This document shows, in pieces, positions 45,242 to 57,800 of a stretch of 64,000 nt of DNA. Position 1 is the stretch's first letter. The number at the start of each line of letters is the position of its first letter. Source of the DNA: Nyssa sinensis (taxonomy: Eukaryota; Streptophyta; Magnoliopsida; Cornales; Nyssaceae); NCBI GenBank assembly GCA_008638375.1, contig VIRR01000556.1, positions 62,001-126,000 on the forward strand. The letters run 5' to 3'. The position numbers and the translations under genes were made by a program. The notes under the pieces were generated by a model, which had not been told where the DNA came from, did not search any database, and saw only the letters and a program-made list of their open reading frames with translations.

Positions 45242-47153
45242 CTAAGCCTGATCAGCAGGAACAGGATCAGCAACCGGAGAAGGATCAGCAAGAGCAGTAT
45301 CAACCACCTCAGTTGGTACAACCTCTTCCGTGGGATCGGCAGGGAGGACATCAGCCACTTCACCCTGGATAACAACCTCTGAAGGTTCAGATCCAAGCGG
45401 CACAATAGAGGAGACATCTAGGTCAGGAAACTTGACAAGAAGCCGAGAGCGGAAGTTATTGAACCCAAACATAATCAAGCGATGGGTCATTCCTTCCAGC
45501 TTCGACCTCATTTCCTCCTCATTATCCATCAATGCCTACTCCACGGCTTCATCGAGCTGTCTACGGTGCTGATACCGCAAGCCGTTTATCTCCACCTACA
45601 ACCTCTTTGCCCGCTCAACGGCAAGGTTCCTCTCCGACTCCATCACAGTCAAGGAGTTCTGACACTCCTTCAACTTCTCTGTAGAGTCGTGAGCCTCCGA
45701 CCGAGCAGTACCAAGCTGGAGTCCCAAATTGTCCAGGTTGGCCTTGAGTTGGTCCAACTCCTCCGCAGATGGAGAAACCTCCACCAAAGCAGAAAGGGTA
45801 TGCAGGGTCTTCATGATACAAAGAAAACAATTCAACACCAGTATAAACGCTTAAAGGAAAGAAAAATAAGGGCCTAACGAGCTCACCTTAACCTGAAGAG
45901 TGGTTAAATCAGCAAGAAGCTTCTCCGACTTCTGGGGCCTGAGTTTAACTGAGCCTTTGGCCCAGAAGTCCCTCAGAATTTTCTTAGCCCCCTGATCAGC
46001 AACATCAGGAGCCACCGACGATGATGCCCCCTTACCCGCTCGACGAGACGGGACTGGGGGAACCACCGTAATAGGGACAGGAGCCTCTTCCTCCCTTTCA
46101 GTAGGCTCGGGAGAGGACAAAACTAACCTCCGTTTCTTCAGAACGGGAGGAACCACTAGAGAGGAAGCCTCCCCTGCCGCCAAGGACGGTGATGGCCCGG
46201 ACTCCCACTGAGCCATCACATTATCAGCAATCTCCTCAACACTACCCCTGGCAGCCATTAATTTATCAGGGTTAACGATGGAAGAATGGTCCCTAATGCT
46301 GGGCTTCAAGAGCTTCTTATATTGCTCCTGAATCGAAGAAGAGAAGTCTGGTCTCTTCCACGCACTCTTGACTACAAAACAAGCACAGAAATTGATCAGT
46401 TCAACAATTGGCAAACAAAACGGAGTCAACGCAGCCACGGAAAAGTTGAGCCTCACCTCTTGGCCCAGTGGTTCGAGGGAATGTGGAAGGTTGACCCTCT
46501 AAGTTCTTGAATTCCCATCCTCCTTTAATGAAAAAGTACCACTTCTTCCAGGTCTTGTTGGAGGAGAGCACAGAAGTAAAGGGTCTAAACCCACTATCAA
46601 AAGACATATAAAAAAGACCCTCCGCCTTTTGAAATTTTAGATCCATATTGCTACGGATCAAGTCAAGGGACACCTCGACATTATTCATATGCCCTAACAC
46701 AATAAAGCTCAACAGATGTCTCCAACTGTTAAGGTTCAAGTCTGCGGGGCAAAGGTCAAACCAACAAAAGAATTGTTTTATTATATCAGGAAAGGGGAGT
46801 GTAAGACCCATTTCAAACCAGGCCAGATAGGCACAGATTTCCCCCTCTCTAACATCGCCCGGGCGATCCTAAGAATCTGGGACCCTGAAAGTTACATTTT
46901 TGGGAAGTTTGAACTTCGCCCATAACTCCTTCAACATATTCTCAATAATTACACTCTCACCCTCCTCTCTGTGACCAGATCGACCAGAAGTCTCACCAGC
47001 CCTATTCGGGGGCTCATCAAAAGCATCAACAATCCTAACCCCCGGACTAGAGGGAGGATTTACCAGCCTATTTTCGTCAACGTTCACTAATTGCATTTGA
47101 GGATCGGTCTCAGAAGGACTTCCCAAACCAGAGTGTGATTTTAAGCCAGACAT
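45242..47153 (-). pseudogene. Antisense spliced gene in the gypsy element, putative gypsy-type transposase (Transposase_28-like)
   Basis: Minus strand, start at 47153 (MSGLKSHSGLGSPSETD). Exons 47153-46457, 46371-45887 and 45808-45242 joined by GT-AG introns of 85 and 78 bp (phases 1 and 0); the spliced length, 1749 nt, is an exact multiple of three (582 residues). Exon 1 has MGLTLPFPDIIKQFF, LNSWRHLLSFIVLG and a GFRPFTSVLSSNKTWKKWYF segment, matching the pattern of the plant 'putative gypsy-type transposon' domain (I believe Pfam Transposase_28). Exon 2 has a Pro/Ser-rich nuclear-type segment (VLKKRRL) and exon 3 a coiled coil (EELDQLKANLDNLGLQ) and acidic tail. Three in-frame TAGs (46869-46871 and two near 45590 and 45535) sit where CAG is expected. 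Splicing is inferred from the sequence. Confidence 0.75.
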
Positions 47154-47544
47154 GGAGAACAAGAGAAAGAAATAAAACAAATGAGAAGGAGTGTAGAAGG
47201 GGACTAAAAGTCGAACCTGAGATCAATAAAGGATTATGAACACCGGGTAACCTCCAAACTTCAAGATATGTTGAATGGCAGTTTGGTACTGTAGAAGTAA
47301 ATGCAAAAGAAAGGTATGAAAGGCCTTTCCCTCTCTTTATATACACATTCGAAATACGAGCCTTCCAAGACGAGCCGACACAACGGTTGAGAATAATGAT
47401 AGATTTTCAAGTATCAGCTGCGCAATAAATGACGCGTTAAACCGACGTCTTGAGAAATAGGAAAGCAAAACGTACGACTCTTCACAAAACCCACAACCCT
47501 AGTTAAAACCCTAGCTTTTAACAAGAGCTCGGAGGGGGAGTAGC

Positions 47545-48275
47545 TGATATACCACAAACAGACTCACCAATCACTTTGAGACACGTGTGCCCACTGAGTT
47601 AACAAATCTCGATCCTACAGAGCTGACAAATCTCGATCATACAGAACAGCCACAAGCCTTCAGGGTATTCTCATATATGTCTATCATACAGAACAGCCAC
47701 AAGCCTTCAGGGTATTCTTATATATGTCTATTATACAGAGCAGCCTCAAGCCTTCATGACATTCTTATTTATATATCATTCAGAGCCGATAAACTCGGTC
47801 ATACAGTGCAGATGAAGCCTTCAAGACATTCTCATATATACATCTTCCAGACCTCCCGTTCTGGACAATATTTATTTAACACTTCATATGGATCCAACCT
47901 TATGGTTTCCTTAACAGCTGTCAAGCGGGGAATAAGGAAACGGTCTTCAATGCGGAAACTACTATTTATTGTTATCTCCATCTACGACTCAAGGTTCCAG
48001 AAGGTAACTGCAATCTCCGATGTCATATCCCTATATTCATGGCATCGAATCCTAATCAACTTAGGAAAGCCACGGCTTATATATTAAACCTTAGAGGTAC
48101 GCTTTTATTTTCATGCTCATTCTTTGGCTTTCAATACAGTCTTTCAATTCTCTTACTTACTTAAACATTGGAGCGGCTACCGCTAGAGCCAATCCGGTGG
48201 TCCTCTGATCATCTCTCTGAGTGTTCTACAGGTCACGGAGCCTTCTCGTGTTGCGAGTCAAAAAGTGCAGCATCA
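47545..48275 (+). repeat. 3' LTR of the gypsy element
   Basis: 731 bp; about 25 differences from the 5' LTR by eye, roughly 20 of them transitions, including one single-base deletion. Directly preceded by the polypurine tract. Confidence 0.95.
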
Positions 48276-50122
48276 TATATATATATATATATACCAACAT
48301 TAACCATTGCCTAGCAAAACATAATATAATTAATTAATTAAAAGTTATTTATAACATCCACAAAAAAAAAAAAAAAAAAAAAAGTTCTATCAATATTTTG
48401 CTGTCCAAAATCTTTACAAAAAAGTGCAGGATTTTGTATTAAAAAAAATTACTTTACATGTAAAATTGTTAAAAAAAAAAAATCATATTCAAATCAATTG
48501 ACTGATGAACATCTCAAAAGCGTTTATTTACTTGTTATCCTTAATATGATTATCACAACAACAACAACAGCAACCACAACAACAAAAACAAAACAAAACA
48601 AAACAAAAAAAAATCCCTATTTGCTACTTTCAGAAATCTTTTTTCCTTTCAATCTTTTTCAATGTGAAAGACCAAACCAAAGGTTTTTTGGGTTGTATTG
48701 CTATTAGCACATATTCCGAATATGTAACTACGGTCTCAAAACCACATATCAAATAAGGCAAAACATATCTTAGACTCGAGAGTATAACTCGAATTGAAAA
48801 TAATCACTTTTAAGTGTTAATTATAGGAGACTACAAATTAACAAGTTGACTCTAGTTTTTTGTATATTCTTTCTTTCTTGGAAATACTAAAACTAGTTTA
48901 AATAGCTTGAGCATATAAAATTGAAACATTGAACCTAATTTGGAATATATATTGTCCGATGAGCAATGCTATTCGATCCAAAATGCTAATATGAATTGCA
49001 AAGCCAACAAAACAATAGCATCTCAGTAATTTATTGCAAGTTTGTGGAAAAATGTTTTAATGTGTCTAGTCAATTTATCACCTCGGCTTGTTGTGCTGGA
49101 CTAAAAATCAAAAAAAATTTACATCACCCATGTAGCTTATTTTCTTATTTTTCAGAATCATGAATTTTTTTTGTTAGTTCCCAGACTTGTGCATTTTTCA
49201 AAAGCGTTTTTTCAAAAGATATTTTTGAACTAATTTTTTCAACATAAACATATTTTCAAAAGACGCCTTTAGATACATCTCTTAAAAAGATACCCTCTTT
49301 TTTTTTTCTTATTTTAAGCGTTAAATTCATTACTGAATAAGATTACACATTTTAAATTACGAAGTGTATTTTCAAAAGAGGTTTCTAAAAATGTCTTTTC
49401 AACAAACACCTTTGAATAAAATTTTGGATTTAAAAATGTCTCTTCAAAATATGCTACTAAAAATTACATTGGGTCTTGAAAATAAATAAAAAAAGTGTAA
49501 GGATCACATAAATCAATTAAATAAAATGCATGGGTGACATAAAAAAATTCCTTTATAAAAAAAACATTTTCCCCGCCAAAATTTGAACAATAAGACTAAG
49601 TGACTGTTCATTGCTTGATCCTAAACACAGTACAAAGCATGTTCATCTCATCTAGATTGCTTAGTTACTCATGGCATAATATAGATTATTTTGATTTCAA
49701 ATGATGATTAAACAGCCTCCAAGGCTAGTTTATAGACAGCAGCAATGCCCTCTTGGCAGTGGCTCTACTTCGAATGTCAAAAGCAGATGACTCAAGGCTT
49801 GTTCATACCTAAAACTTGCATCATATGGGCACATATATACATAAAGAAATTTGCTTCTAAATTGAATTTCAACCCTTTCTTCCTTCGCATTTTCTTTTCG
49901 TTTTGAGTTACACAAAAATTACATGTAGAGAAGATTGAGCTGATCGGCCCTTAGCTGAGGATAAAAAATGAGAAAAAAAAAATACATATTCCCACCAGAA
50001 TAAAGGGGGAGAGAGAGAGAGAAAAGAATCAATATACACTTTGCTGAGACCTGAAGGTAATGTCATTTGTCTTTGCTGAAGAGGCAAAGCGATAAGTGGT
50101 TAGTTTAAGCATCTGGAAAAAG
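48276..50122. other. Intergenic DNA and 3' flank of the AUG8-like gene
   Basis: Holds the AT target site of the gypsy element, an A23 run (48361-48383) and a CAA/ACA-rich run (48555-48610). Sequence from about 49700 to 50122 is probably the 3'UTR of the minus-strand AUG8-like gene; the small minus-strand ORF at 49730-49915 shows no family match. Confidence 0.45.
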
Positions 50123-53100
50123 TCATGAAGGTATTTTGATGGACATGATTGGCTGACCACCACTCTTCCAAGCTTGTTTCAATTGTATGAGATGGGTCCT
50201 AATGCTGTTTTCCTCTACCTGCTTTCAGCCAACAGTAACAAATTAATACTATTCAATCATCAAAATATCATATTTTACGATAATGCAGAGCTCAGAGAGA
50301 GAGAGGCACGGAAGATCGAACTTCCAAAAAAAAAATTTTAAGACATTGTAATATTGAAAGCTCTGGTTTTATTTCAATTCGCCGAGGAAAACATAAAAAC
50401 TGATATGAAAAGATGAATTTCTTATCAAAGCAATGTCATGTCGTGATGCAACTGATCTTATACCATTAACCACCAAGCTGTAGCTCTGGCTCAATGGGAA
50501 ATTGGCAAACAAAGGGCTACCACCTCCATGGAAATTGAGATTTCAATCTAACCAAAGTACCTTTTTTTTCTTCTTTCATTGTTTTGAATGAATAAAGATG
50601 GATAATATAGTTATAATCTTAGTGACAACATATTTGGTCAAACGTATGTATGTCAACATTTTCTGCACAAGCTGCAATATGACAAACTACTGACGGCACA
50701 GGTTGTGACCAAGAGAGGGCTTTTCTATAGGACCAACCACATTTGGACTTACGTGAGGGTTGGCATGTCTCAAACTTATCAGAAAACTGGTTCGAGATTA
50801 CGCATAAAGCTTGACAAAGACCACTGAATTACCAAAAGAAGACTGAATTTGACACCATCCCAATCAGGATTATGCATGACCAAACTGGTTTCTGACAGGC
50901 ACATCTTCAACCATATATAAAAAAAAACATTGATTGGGCTATGCACTTCAAGAACCAGAGTTACTTCAAAAACAAAAGGGACCAGATTGAAACCTTAACC
51001 AACCAACCTGACCCACTGCTACCTAGAGGCAGACATATTTAAAAATTCTGATACATCAGAATTTTCTTGTGCATGCTGTTCTTGTTCTTGTGTATCCTTA
51101 ATCTGTGTCCTTTTGTTTATTTATCTATTTTTTTTGGGTTTGGGTTCCTTTTTGGGGTAGGGTGGGGTGGGGTGGGGTGGGGGGTCTACTAACCTCAACC
51201 CTTCTGTCAGAATCAAACTCAAACTCAACCACACAAAATTAAGTAGATCTAAAAGATACATAACCAAATATTGATGGTGTATGCAAGGACCAGAATTTTG
51301 TTTTGCAGTGTCGCAAGCGGTAGAGGTGTAAAGTTGCTGGGCAGGCACGAGCACGGCAAGGGCTTGGTAGCCCTACACGACTCACTAGCGGGTCATGCCA
51401 TGCCTGGCCATGCTGGACCTGCCCCTCCCACCCCATAGGCACAGCCTAACATGAGCCTACTTTAGGCACAATCCCGGCCCACAACCATTAAGGCTCATTA
51501 AGGCACAGCTAAAACTATGGGCCCAAGCATACCACGACCTGGCCCACAGTCATTAAGGCCTGGGCCAGGCTAAACGGGGTGTTTTTAGTGGTAGGCATGA
51601 CACAACCCCTACCACAAATGGGCCAACACAACCAGCCTGTCGGCACTAATGGGCCTCATTTAAATGAGTTGGGCCTGCCTGACGACCCATTTGACACCTC
51701 TTCGTATTGGTCAATCGAAAAAAAGAAAACTCTTAGAAACATAGTGAAAAAAATGAAAAAGGTTGGAATACATGGAAACACTCATTTATAGAAAGTAAAA
51801 TATATAAATTTGTAAAGAACAACAAAATAATTAACCAATTATAGATGTTTTAGGAATATGCATTTATCCACATAAGAGAATACTAGAATGATTGAGTAAA
51901 TGTAAATGTCAACAAGTAATTGAATTCTTTAATCGTAAAAAAAGTACAACAGATTTTAGAGAATTAATTTTCTCGTACATCATAAAATTATAATAATTAA
52001 ATATAATACTATTATTTAATATGCATGTCCTATTAATATATACATAGACAATTTTTATATAAGAAAAAGAAATAGTAAGTTAGCTTATTATAATTAGCAT
52101 CTAAATATTATTATAACCTATTCTCACAACTAGTTTCCATGACTACTACCTCTCAATGTTTGTGGTTGCTCAAAAAATTCAAAACTATCTTCTTGTATTT
52201 TCAGATTTTAATCCTTCAATCACACACTTCATTTGTGAGGGAAAAGAAGATACTAAATTTTGCTAATTTCTAGAATTGTTGTCAAGGTAAGGGAAAATTT
52301 TCAATTAATTCGGTATATTTCGATCATTTTGGGTATCGTTCCAACCAAAACAACTTCATCTCTATAAAAATATGTGAACTTATGTTTCACCTGTATTGTG
52401 TCGTCGTTCATGGGAAAATGGAAACATTTTGGCCATTTCAAAGGAATCAATAGGAAATTTTGATGCTACGCTGCATGGAAACAGGACTCCAGTGGACAGG
52501 TATTGCCTGGAAGTAGTGTGTTGAGTACCTAGCAACAGTATTAACTCTGTACAACTACTTTTTAATATATACATATATATATATATATAATTATGACAAC
52601 ATACTAATTATTATGTTTTATCAGCAAAAACATACAAGATACTAATGAGGAAAGAAGTAATATAATTGTATTTTTGCATGTGAATTCAAACATGCAACCA
52701 TGTATCTTCATTCTCACCTGCATAGCTGCTGTAGAAGCCAATAGAGCTTCACATTCATCAAGCATGGCTCTCTCCTGTGCTGCAAGATCAGCAAGTTCAG
52801 AAACCAGACAGTTCATCCCCTCCACCTGTAATACCAAAAAGATAGAAGGAAGAATTCAGCAATCACAACGATTATTCGGGGATATACAGCAAGCAACTGC
52901 ATTTAAGAAATCCCAACGAACCATAAGCAAAAACAAGCATTCGATGAGGTTTCTAGTGACCTAAATGCATGTCAATATTCAGTTGGCAGTGCATGCAAGC
53001 TGAGCAACAGCACATGACTAACAATTCAATGTTGTTGAGAAACGATAATTAGAGAGTACATACTGCTCTCACCCTCGCAGATAAGGAAAACAATGAAAAT

Positions 53101-54771
53101 GGCAAGAATATGAATATCTTGTGTATGACTCCTTCAACATAACTATGTGAGAAAAGTAACAAGTAACAAAGAAACAAATAGCAACACAATAATTTCTGAA
53201 CGCCCAGTAAGATTGTAGATGCTGTAGAGGATGTTGACACTTGGTTATTTGTCAATGATTTTGTACAGTACAGAATAAAATTTAGCCTTCCCACGATTCT
53301 AAATGTCATTTGATGTTATCTTACAAAAATTAAGGCATGACTTGTACATTCAGAGCTAAAAAGAAAACCTTGTCCACTTTACTTGACAAATAACACTTGA
53401 AGTAATTTAAAACTGCCATAGTGAATAGTTGTTAATTAAAGTATGCCTGGGGTTCGGTAGCTAAGCCAATGAATTTGACTGGATGAGAATTTCATTGGTA
53501 AAGATATGTCACATAAGAGAACATTATATTTTATTAATAATACATTCCCTTGGTCCAAATTCAATGTTCCCTAGAACATAGATCGTTATGGTACCAGGCA
53601 CAAGAATGGAAATGTAGATTAGCACTTATTATAAAATGTGGTACGTTAGGAGTAGGCTTCTTTAGATCATTTTGTTGGAACGAAATACGTTTATTTGAAA
53701 TGTGATATGCTTTTTTATTGTATTCGTAATAATATTCGTACGCATATATAAAATTTCAATGAATCCAAGCTATTATAAAATAAAATTCCAACGATGTATG
53801 TATTTTCTTGTATGTCATATGATTTTTTTGGGACTTTGATATTTTAGATTAGTGTTCCAAATTGCTAAAGATCTATGTTTTGGATCATGCGATCCCAATT
53901 CGCAATTCGCAATTCGCTAATGGGGGGAGTGAATTGTGGTAACTATGGTCCAATGGCAAGAGCTTGGCAATCATGGTTATAAATGGCAGTTGCAGGAAAT
54001 GACTCAGTCGCAGTGTAACAGTATTGGGTCATTCATAATGGGAATCGGAAACTGTAACCGTGAATTTTTTTTCAAACACTAGCAAATATCTTAAAATTCA
54101 CTGATATGCATATCTTAACTACAATTATCACATTTTATATTTTTTACTATTAATTTCAAGTTTTCTAACAACTAAAAAAAATATTTTCTTATAAATAATA
54201 CTTAAAAAGATATTTTATTATTTTATATGAATTTTTAAAGTTAAACTAATAAGAAATATCATTTTATTTGAATAACATTACAAAAAGTAATATAAATAGT
54301 AACAAAAAATAATTATAAGCTTGAAAATCAATTCAGTTGATTAGCTATGGAATAACAAAAAAATTAAAAATTTTGAGAGCAAGAGGCATTTTTGAGTTAG
54401 AATTGACTCAATTACTTTGATAACCCATTTCAATTTTTTTTTAGGTTATTTTGTTAAGTATGTCTCTCGTATATAAATCTTATAAAAATAGAAAAAAAAT
54501 AAGAATACTATAGAAAAAAATAAAAATAAAAATTAAGGAAAATTAAAAAATTGAAAGAAAAAAAAAAACAAAACATTAGGACACATTATCTGACATGTTG
54601 GGACAATCTAGGACACATGGACTTTTTTAGGGTAGTTTGGGGAAGGGGTAAATTGTTTTTTCCCAATATTGGGTGGGGTGCTTGAGGTTGCAAATCTCTC
54701 ACTTATAATTTTTGAATTTTTTTTTACTCCTAATCTGATTGAAATAATGATAGAATCAGATTATATGATCG

Positions 54772-54802
<31 letters not shown>

Positions 54803-57800
54803 TAGAATCCCTCGCGTGTTCATGTCCTACTTTTTTGAAAAATCTCGTATCTACATGTCCACGTTGTGTTGTATCCGTGTCCCCAGTCCGTATCCGTGCT
54901 CCATAGGTCCAACGGCTAGACTTCGAAATTCTGTTCACAAAATGATAAAGTTTTGAATTTTTTCTTTTCCTAGATTTATATTTACAAAAATCAATAAAGC
55001 ATATTAAACTCAACCACCAGCCATCACTCAAGAACACAAAGAGCACAACATAGAGGTGCAAAATGTTGACGAAGTTAGTTAAGATGAGAGCCTGTGAGGG
55101 TGATGGAAGTAGTTAGTTAAGATGAGAGTCCGTCAGGGTGATGGAAGTAACGAGAATAATTATGAGGAAGAGAATTTTGGCAAAAATGAAACTAGATTGA
55201 TGACTTCTTTCTATCTATTTAGCTTATTTTGCACCATATATGTGATCTCAAGTTATATTGAATATTTATTATTCAACTATTATCTAATATTGTAGTAGTC
55301 TAGTTTGGTAGTGTCTCTATATTCATTTAGACAATGTTATATATACAAGATAGTGTGTTGTTTAGTTGATGGATCTATTCTATTATTCTTTCTGCTAAAT
55401 TTTTCATAATCTTTTTAAAAAATTCTGACCCTTGTATCATTGTGTTTCTCTTGGTACCAATCCATGATGTCAATAGTGAGTTGTCTCAGGGTCCTGCAAG
55501 TCAATCACCAACACTGCACCTTTGAGCCACAATTACAATGTTACATGATTAGGTTATCCTTGTGAGTTGTTGCAACAAAACCTATTAACATTGATTCACT
55601 TACAAAACCAATGGGGTGACTAAATGCATCACGATGTGCATTACGCCTTCAAAAAAATAAAAGAACAAATAAGTATTATACTAAAAGGGAACCACCAAAA
55701 AAACCTAGATCAGAGTTAGATATTTCATGATGACTACACTATGAAAAAAAAAAATAATAGCATGAATCTCACCCTTGAGAGTATAGAACATATGGAGGAT
55801 CCCATTGCCTGCATCACATCTATGGCTGACCAAACAGCTACCTTTACAGTCTCAATATCTACCTGTGAAAACACAGATCTAATTAATTTTTCAATATATT
55901 CTATTTTTAAAAACCAATTCCAATCATTTTTCATGAACTCACGTACCCTTGCCCCTCCTGTAACCGGAAGGCGGAGAGTGCTTGCCTGGAGATCTTCAAT
56001 GGCCCAAGATAAAGAACTAGTATGATCTCTTTCAATTGAAGCCCATTCATTGAGGTAGGCCATCTGAACCAGCCACAATTACAGGCAATCATTAAAATAT
56101 GAGATCAGTTGGATATTGACATCACAAATAATTAAAAAGAAAGAGAGGGAGAGGGAGAAATTTTGTCTTCAATATAAATGGACACAGAAAGATATAATGC
56201 CGAAACAGAACCAAATCTATATAGTATTTTTTCATGGCAAAGAACTTGAAAACTGAAGTTCAGGCAAGAAATCAACTTCAAAATTTTCCCTCAAAGGCAG
56301 AAATGTAAGAATACTACACAACTTCATTCAAACACTAACAGTAAATAATATCAACAGGCTTGGTGACTGCTAAACTCTTGGACTTTAGCAGAATACCCTT
56401 TTGTGTAGTTTCTTTTGCTAATTTTTTGGAAGGACTCAGATTGCAGTTATGCTCTCTTCCCATGTTTTGTATTTGGGTTCGCCCCCTTCATGGTTTTCAT
56501 TTCATCCAAAAATGGCATCTATATATCTAGAACATTGCCCAAAGTCACGATCTCCTTGTCAAGATCAGTAAGTTAAAAATCTCTAGAAGAACATGACCCA
56601 ACTTTAGCTAAATCAAATTTGTAATTATTCTTATACAATTGTAAGAAGCTAAAAAGACTAAATTCCAGCAGAATCTGAACACACCAAATCAACATCTATT
56701 CCACATGCAAATGGGCCTCTTACCACAAGATGCAAGCATATATATATGGTTTCAAAACAAATCCATATGATTAGCAGTTTCTTAATAATTTTTTTCTATA
56801 GCAAGAGAAAAATATGATTTTTTTCAAATATTTTCAGAAAATAAAATTCTAATAGTTAATTTTAGTTTCAGTGCACAATTATACAAGATCTCTATGATAG
56901 AAAGTCTTAGTATTATAATTAAAATCTTATCCTTCTTGGAGTTGTAGTCTAAAGCCCCCCCCCCAAAAAAAAAACAATTTTGAGCAATGATTAAAGAGAA
57001 TATGGTATCACCAGGATGGAACTTAAATATTCTATTATTCTCACCTTTTGTGTCTTAGCATTAAAGTTTGTATAACCAACTCTTAAAGCTAAGGCTTGTC
57101 AATCCAGTAGTTATTGCTATATACATCGACATATTGACTGAATAATTCATTGAGACAAATCTGTTATGTAAGTTAACTTCAATTTATAACAAAGTTCCCA
57201 TTTTTTCTATCAAGATTCACTTCTTTCCCTTTTGCACTATCTTGCTTATACCATTGGAAAGTTTGAACAGCTCGTGAAGCTCCAAACAATGCCAATCCAG
57301 CTTTCATCTTCCACCCCTTATGCTCCAAACCAGATCTGACCCGGTGTAAGATCGTGAAGAGTTTTATTTGGGAAATTTTTTGAGACTTGGTCCATGAAGT
57401 AGAGGGCTGAGATATTGGCCCAACCACATAAATCTGTGTTCTATGTGATTTTTTTGTGTGAATTTGCTAATTGTTCATATATTATTTTACTGTTCGTCTC
57501 AACAATTTACTATGAAAGAAAAATAGATTTAACGCAATCCCATGTACAAAGCATGAAATCCCAATTCCAAAGCATGATAATGACCTAACACAGACAATTC
57601 CTTTGGCATCCCTTTTAATAGGACTCTCTGAAGGAATTGGAGACTTTAATAATGTCATTTGCACACATTGCTAGTCTATCAAGGATATTTTTGCTGTTGA
57701 ATATGAGCAGACACTTTAACGAAATGTAGACATAATTACCATATTCTTCTTAAATTCACAATTTATAGAGGAGCATCCCAACCCCCAACCCCCTTCTCTC

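Larger units (their letters stand above)
38088..48275 (+). mobile_element. Ty3/gypsy LTR retrotransposon, Tat-type, 10.2 kb, with antisense genes
   Basis: LTRs 38088-38819 and 47545-48275 begin TGATATAC and end GCAGCATCA; the flanking TATAT (38083-38087, 48276-48280) is consistent with a 5-bp duplication, though it lies in AT microsatellite DNA. PBS TGGCGCCGTCTGTGGGAA starts at 38823; the polypurine tract GGAGGGGGAGTAGC precedes the 3' LTR. Order: truncated gag, RT, RNase H, a second (archaeal-type) RNase H, integrase, hairpin minisatellite, antisense ORF, antisense spliced gene, 3' LTR. A dual RNase H and a long region after pol mark the Tat/Ogre/Retand branch. The LTRs differ at about 25 positions, mostly transitions. 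Protease and much of gag are deleted, so it is non-autonomous. Confidence 0.95.

Noticed and set aside
57179..57427. 82-codon minus-strand ORF in AUG8 intron 2
   Set aside because: Protein-like composition but no recognisable family, no splice context and inside an intron; possibly a transposon scrap.
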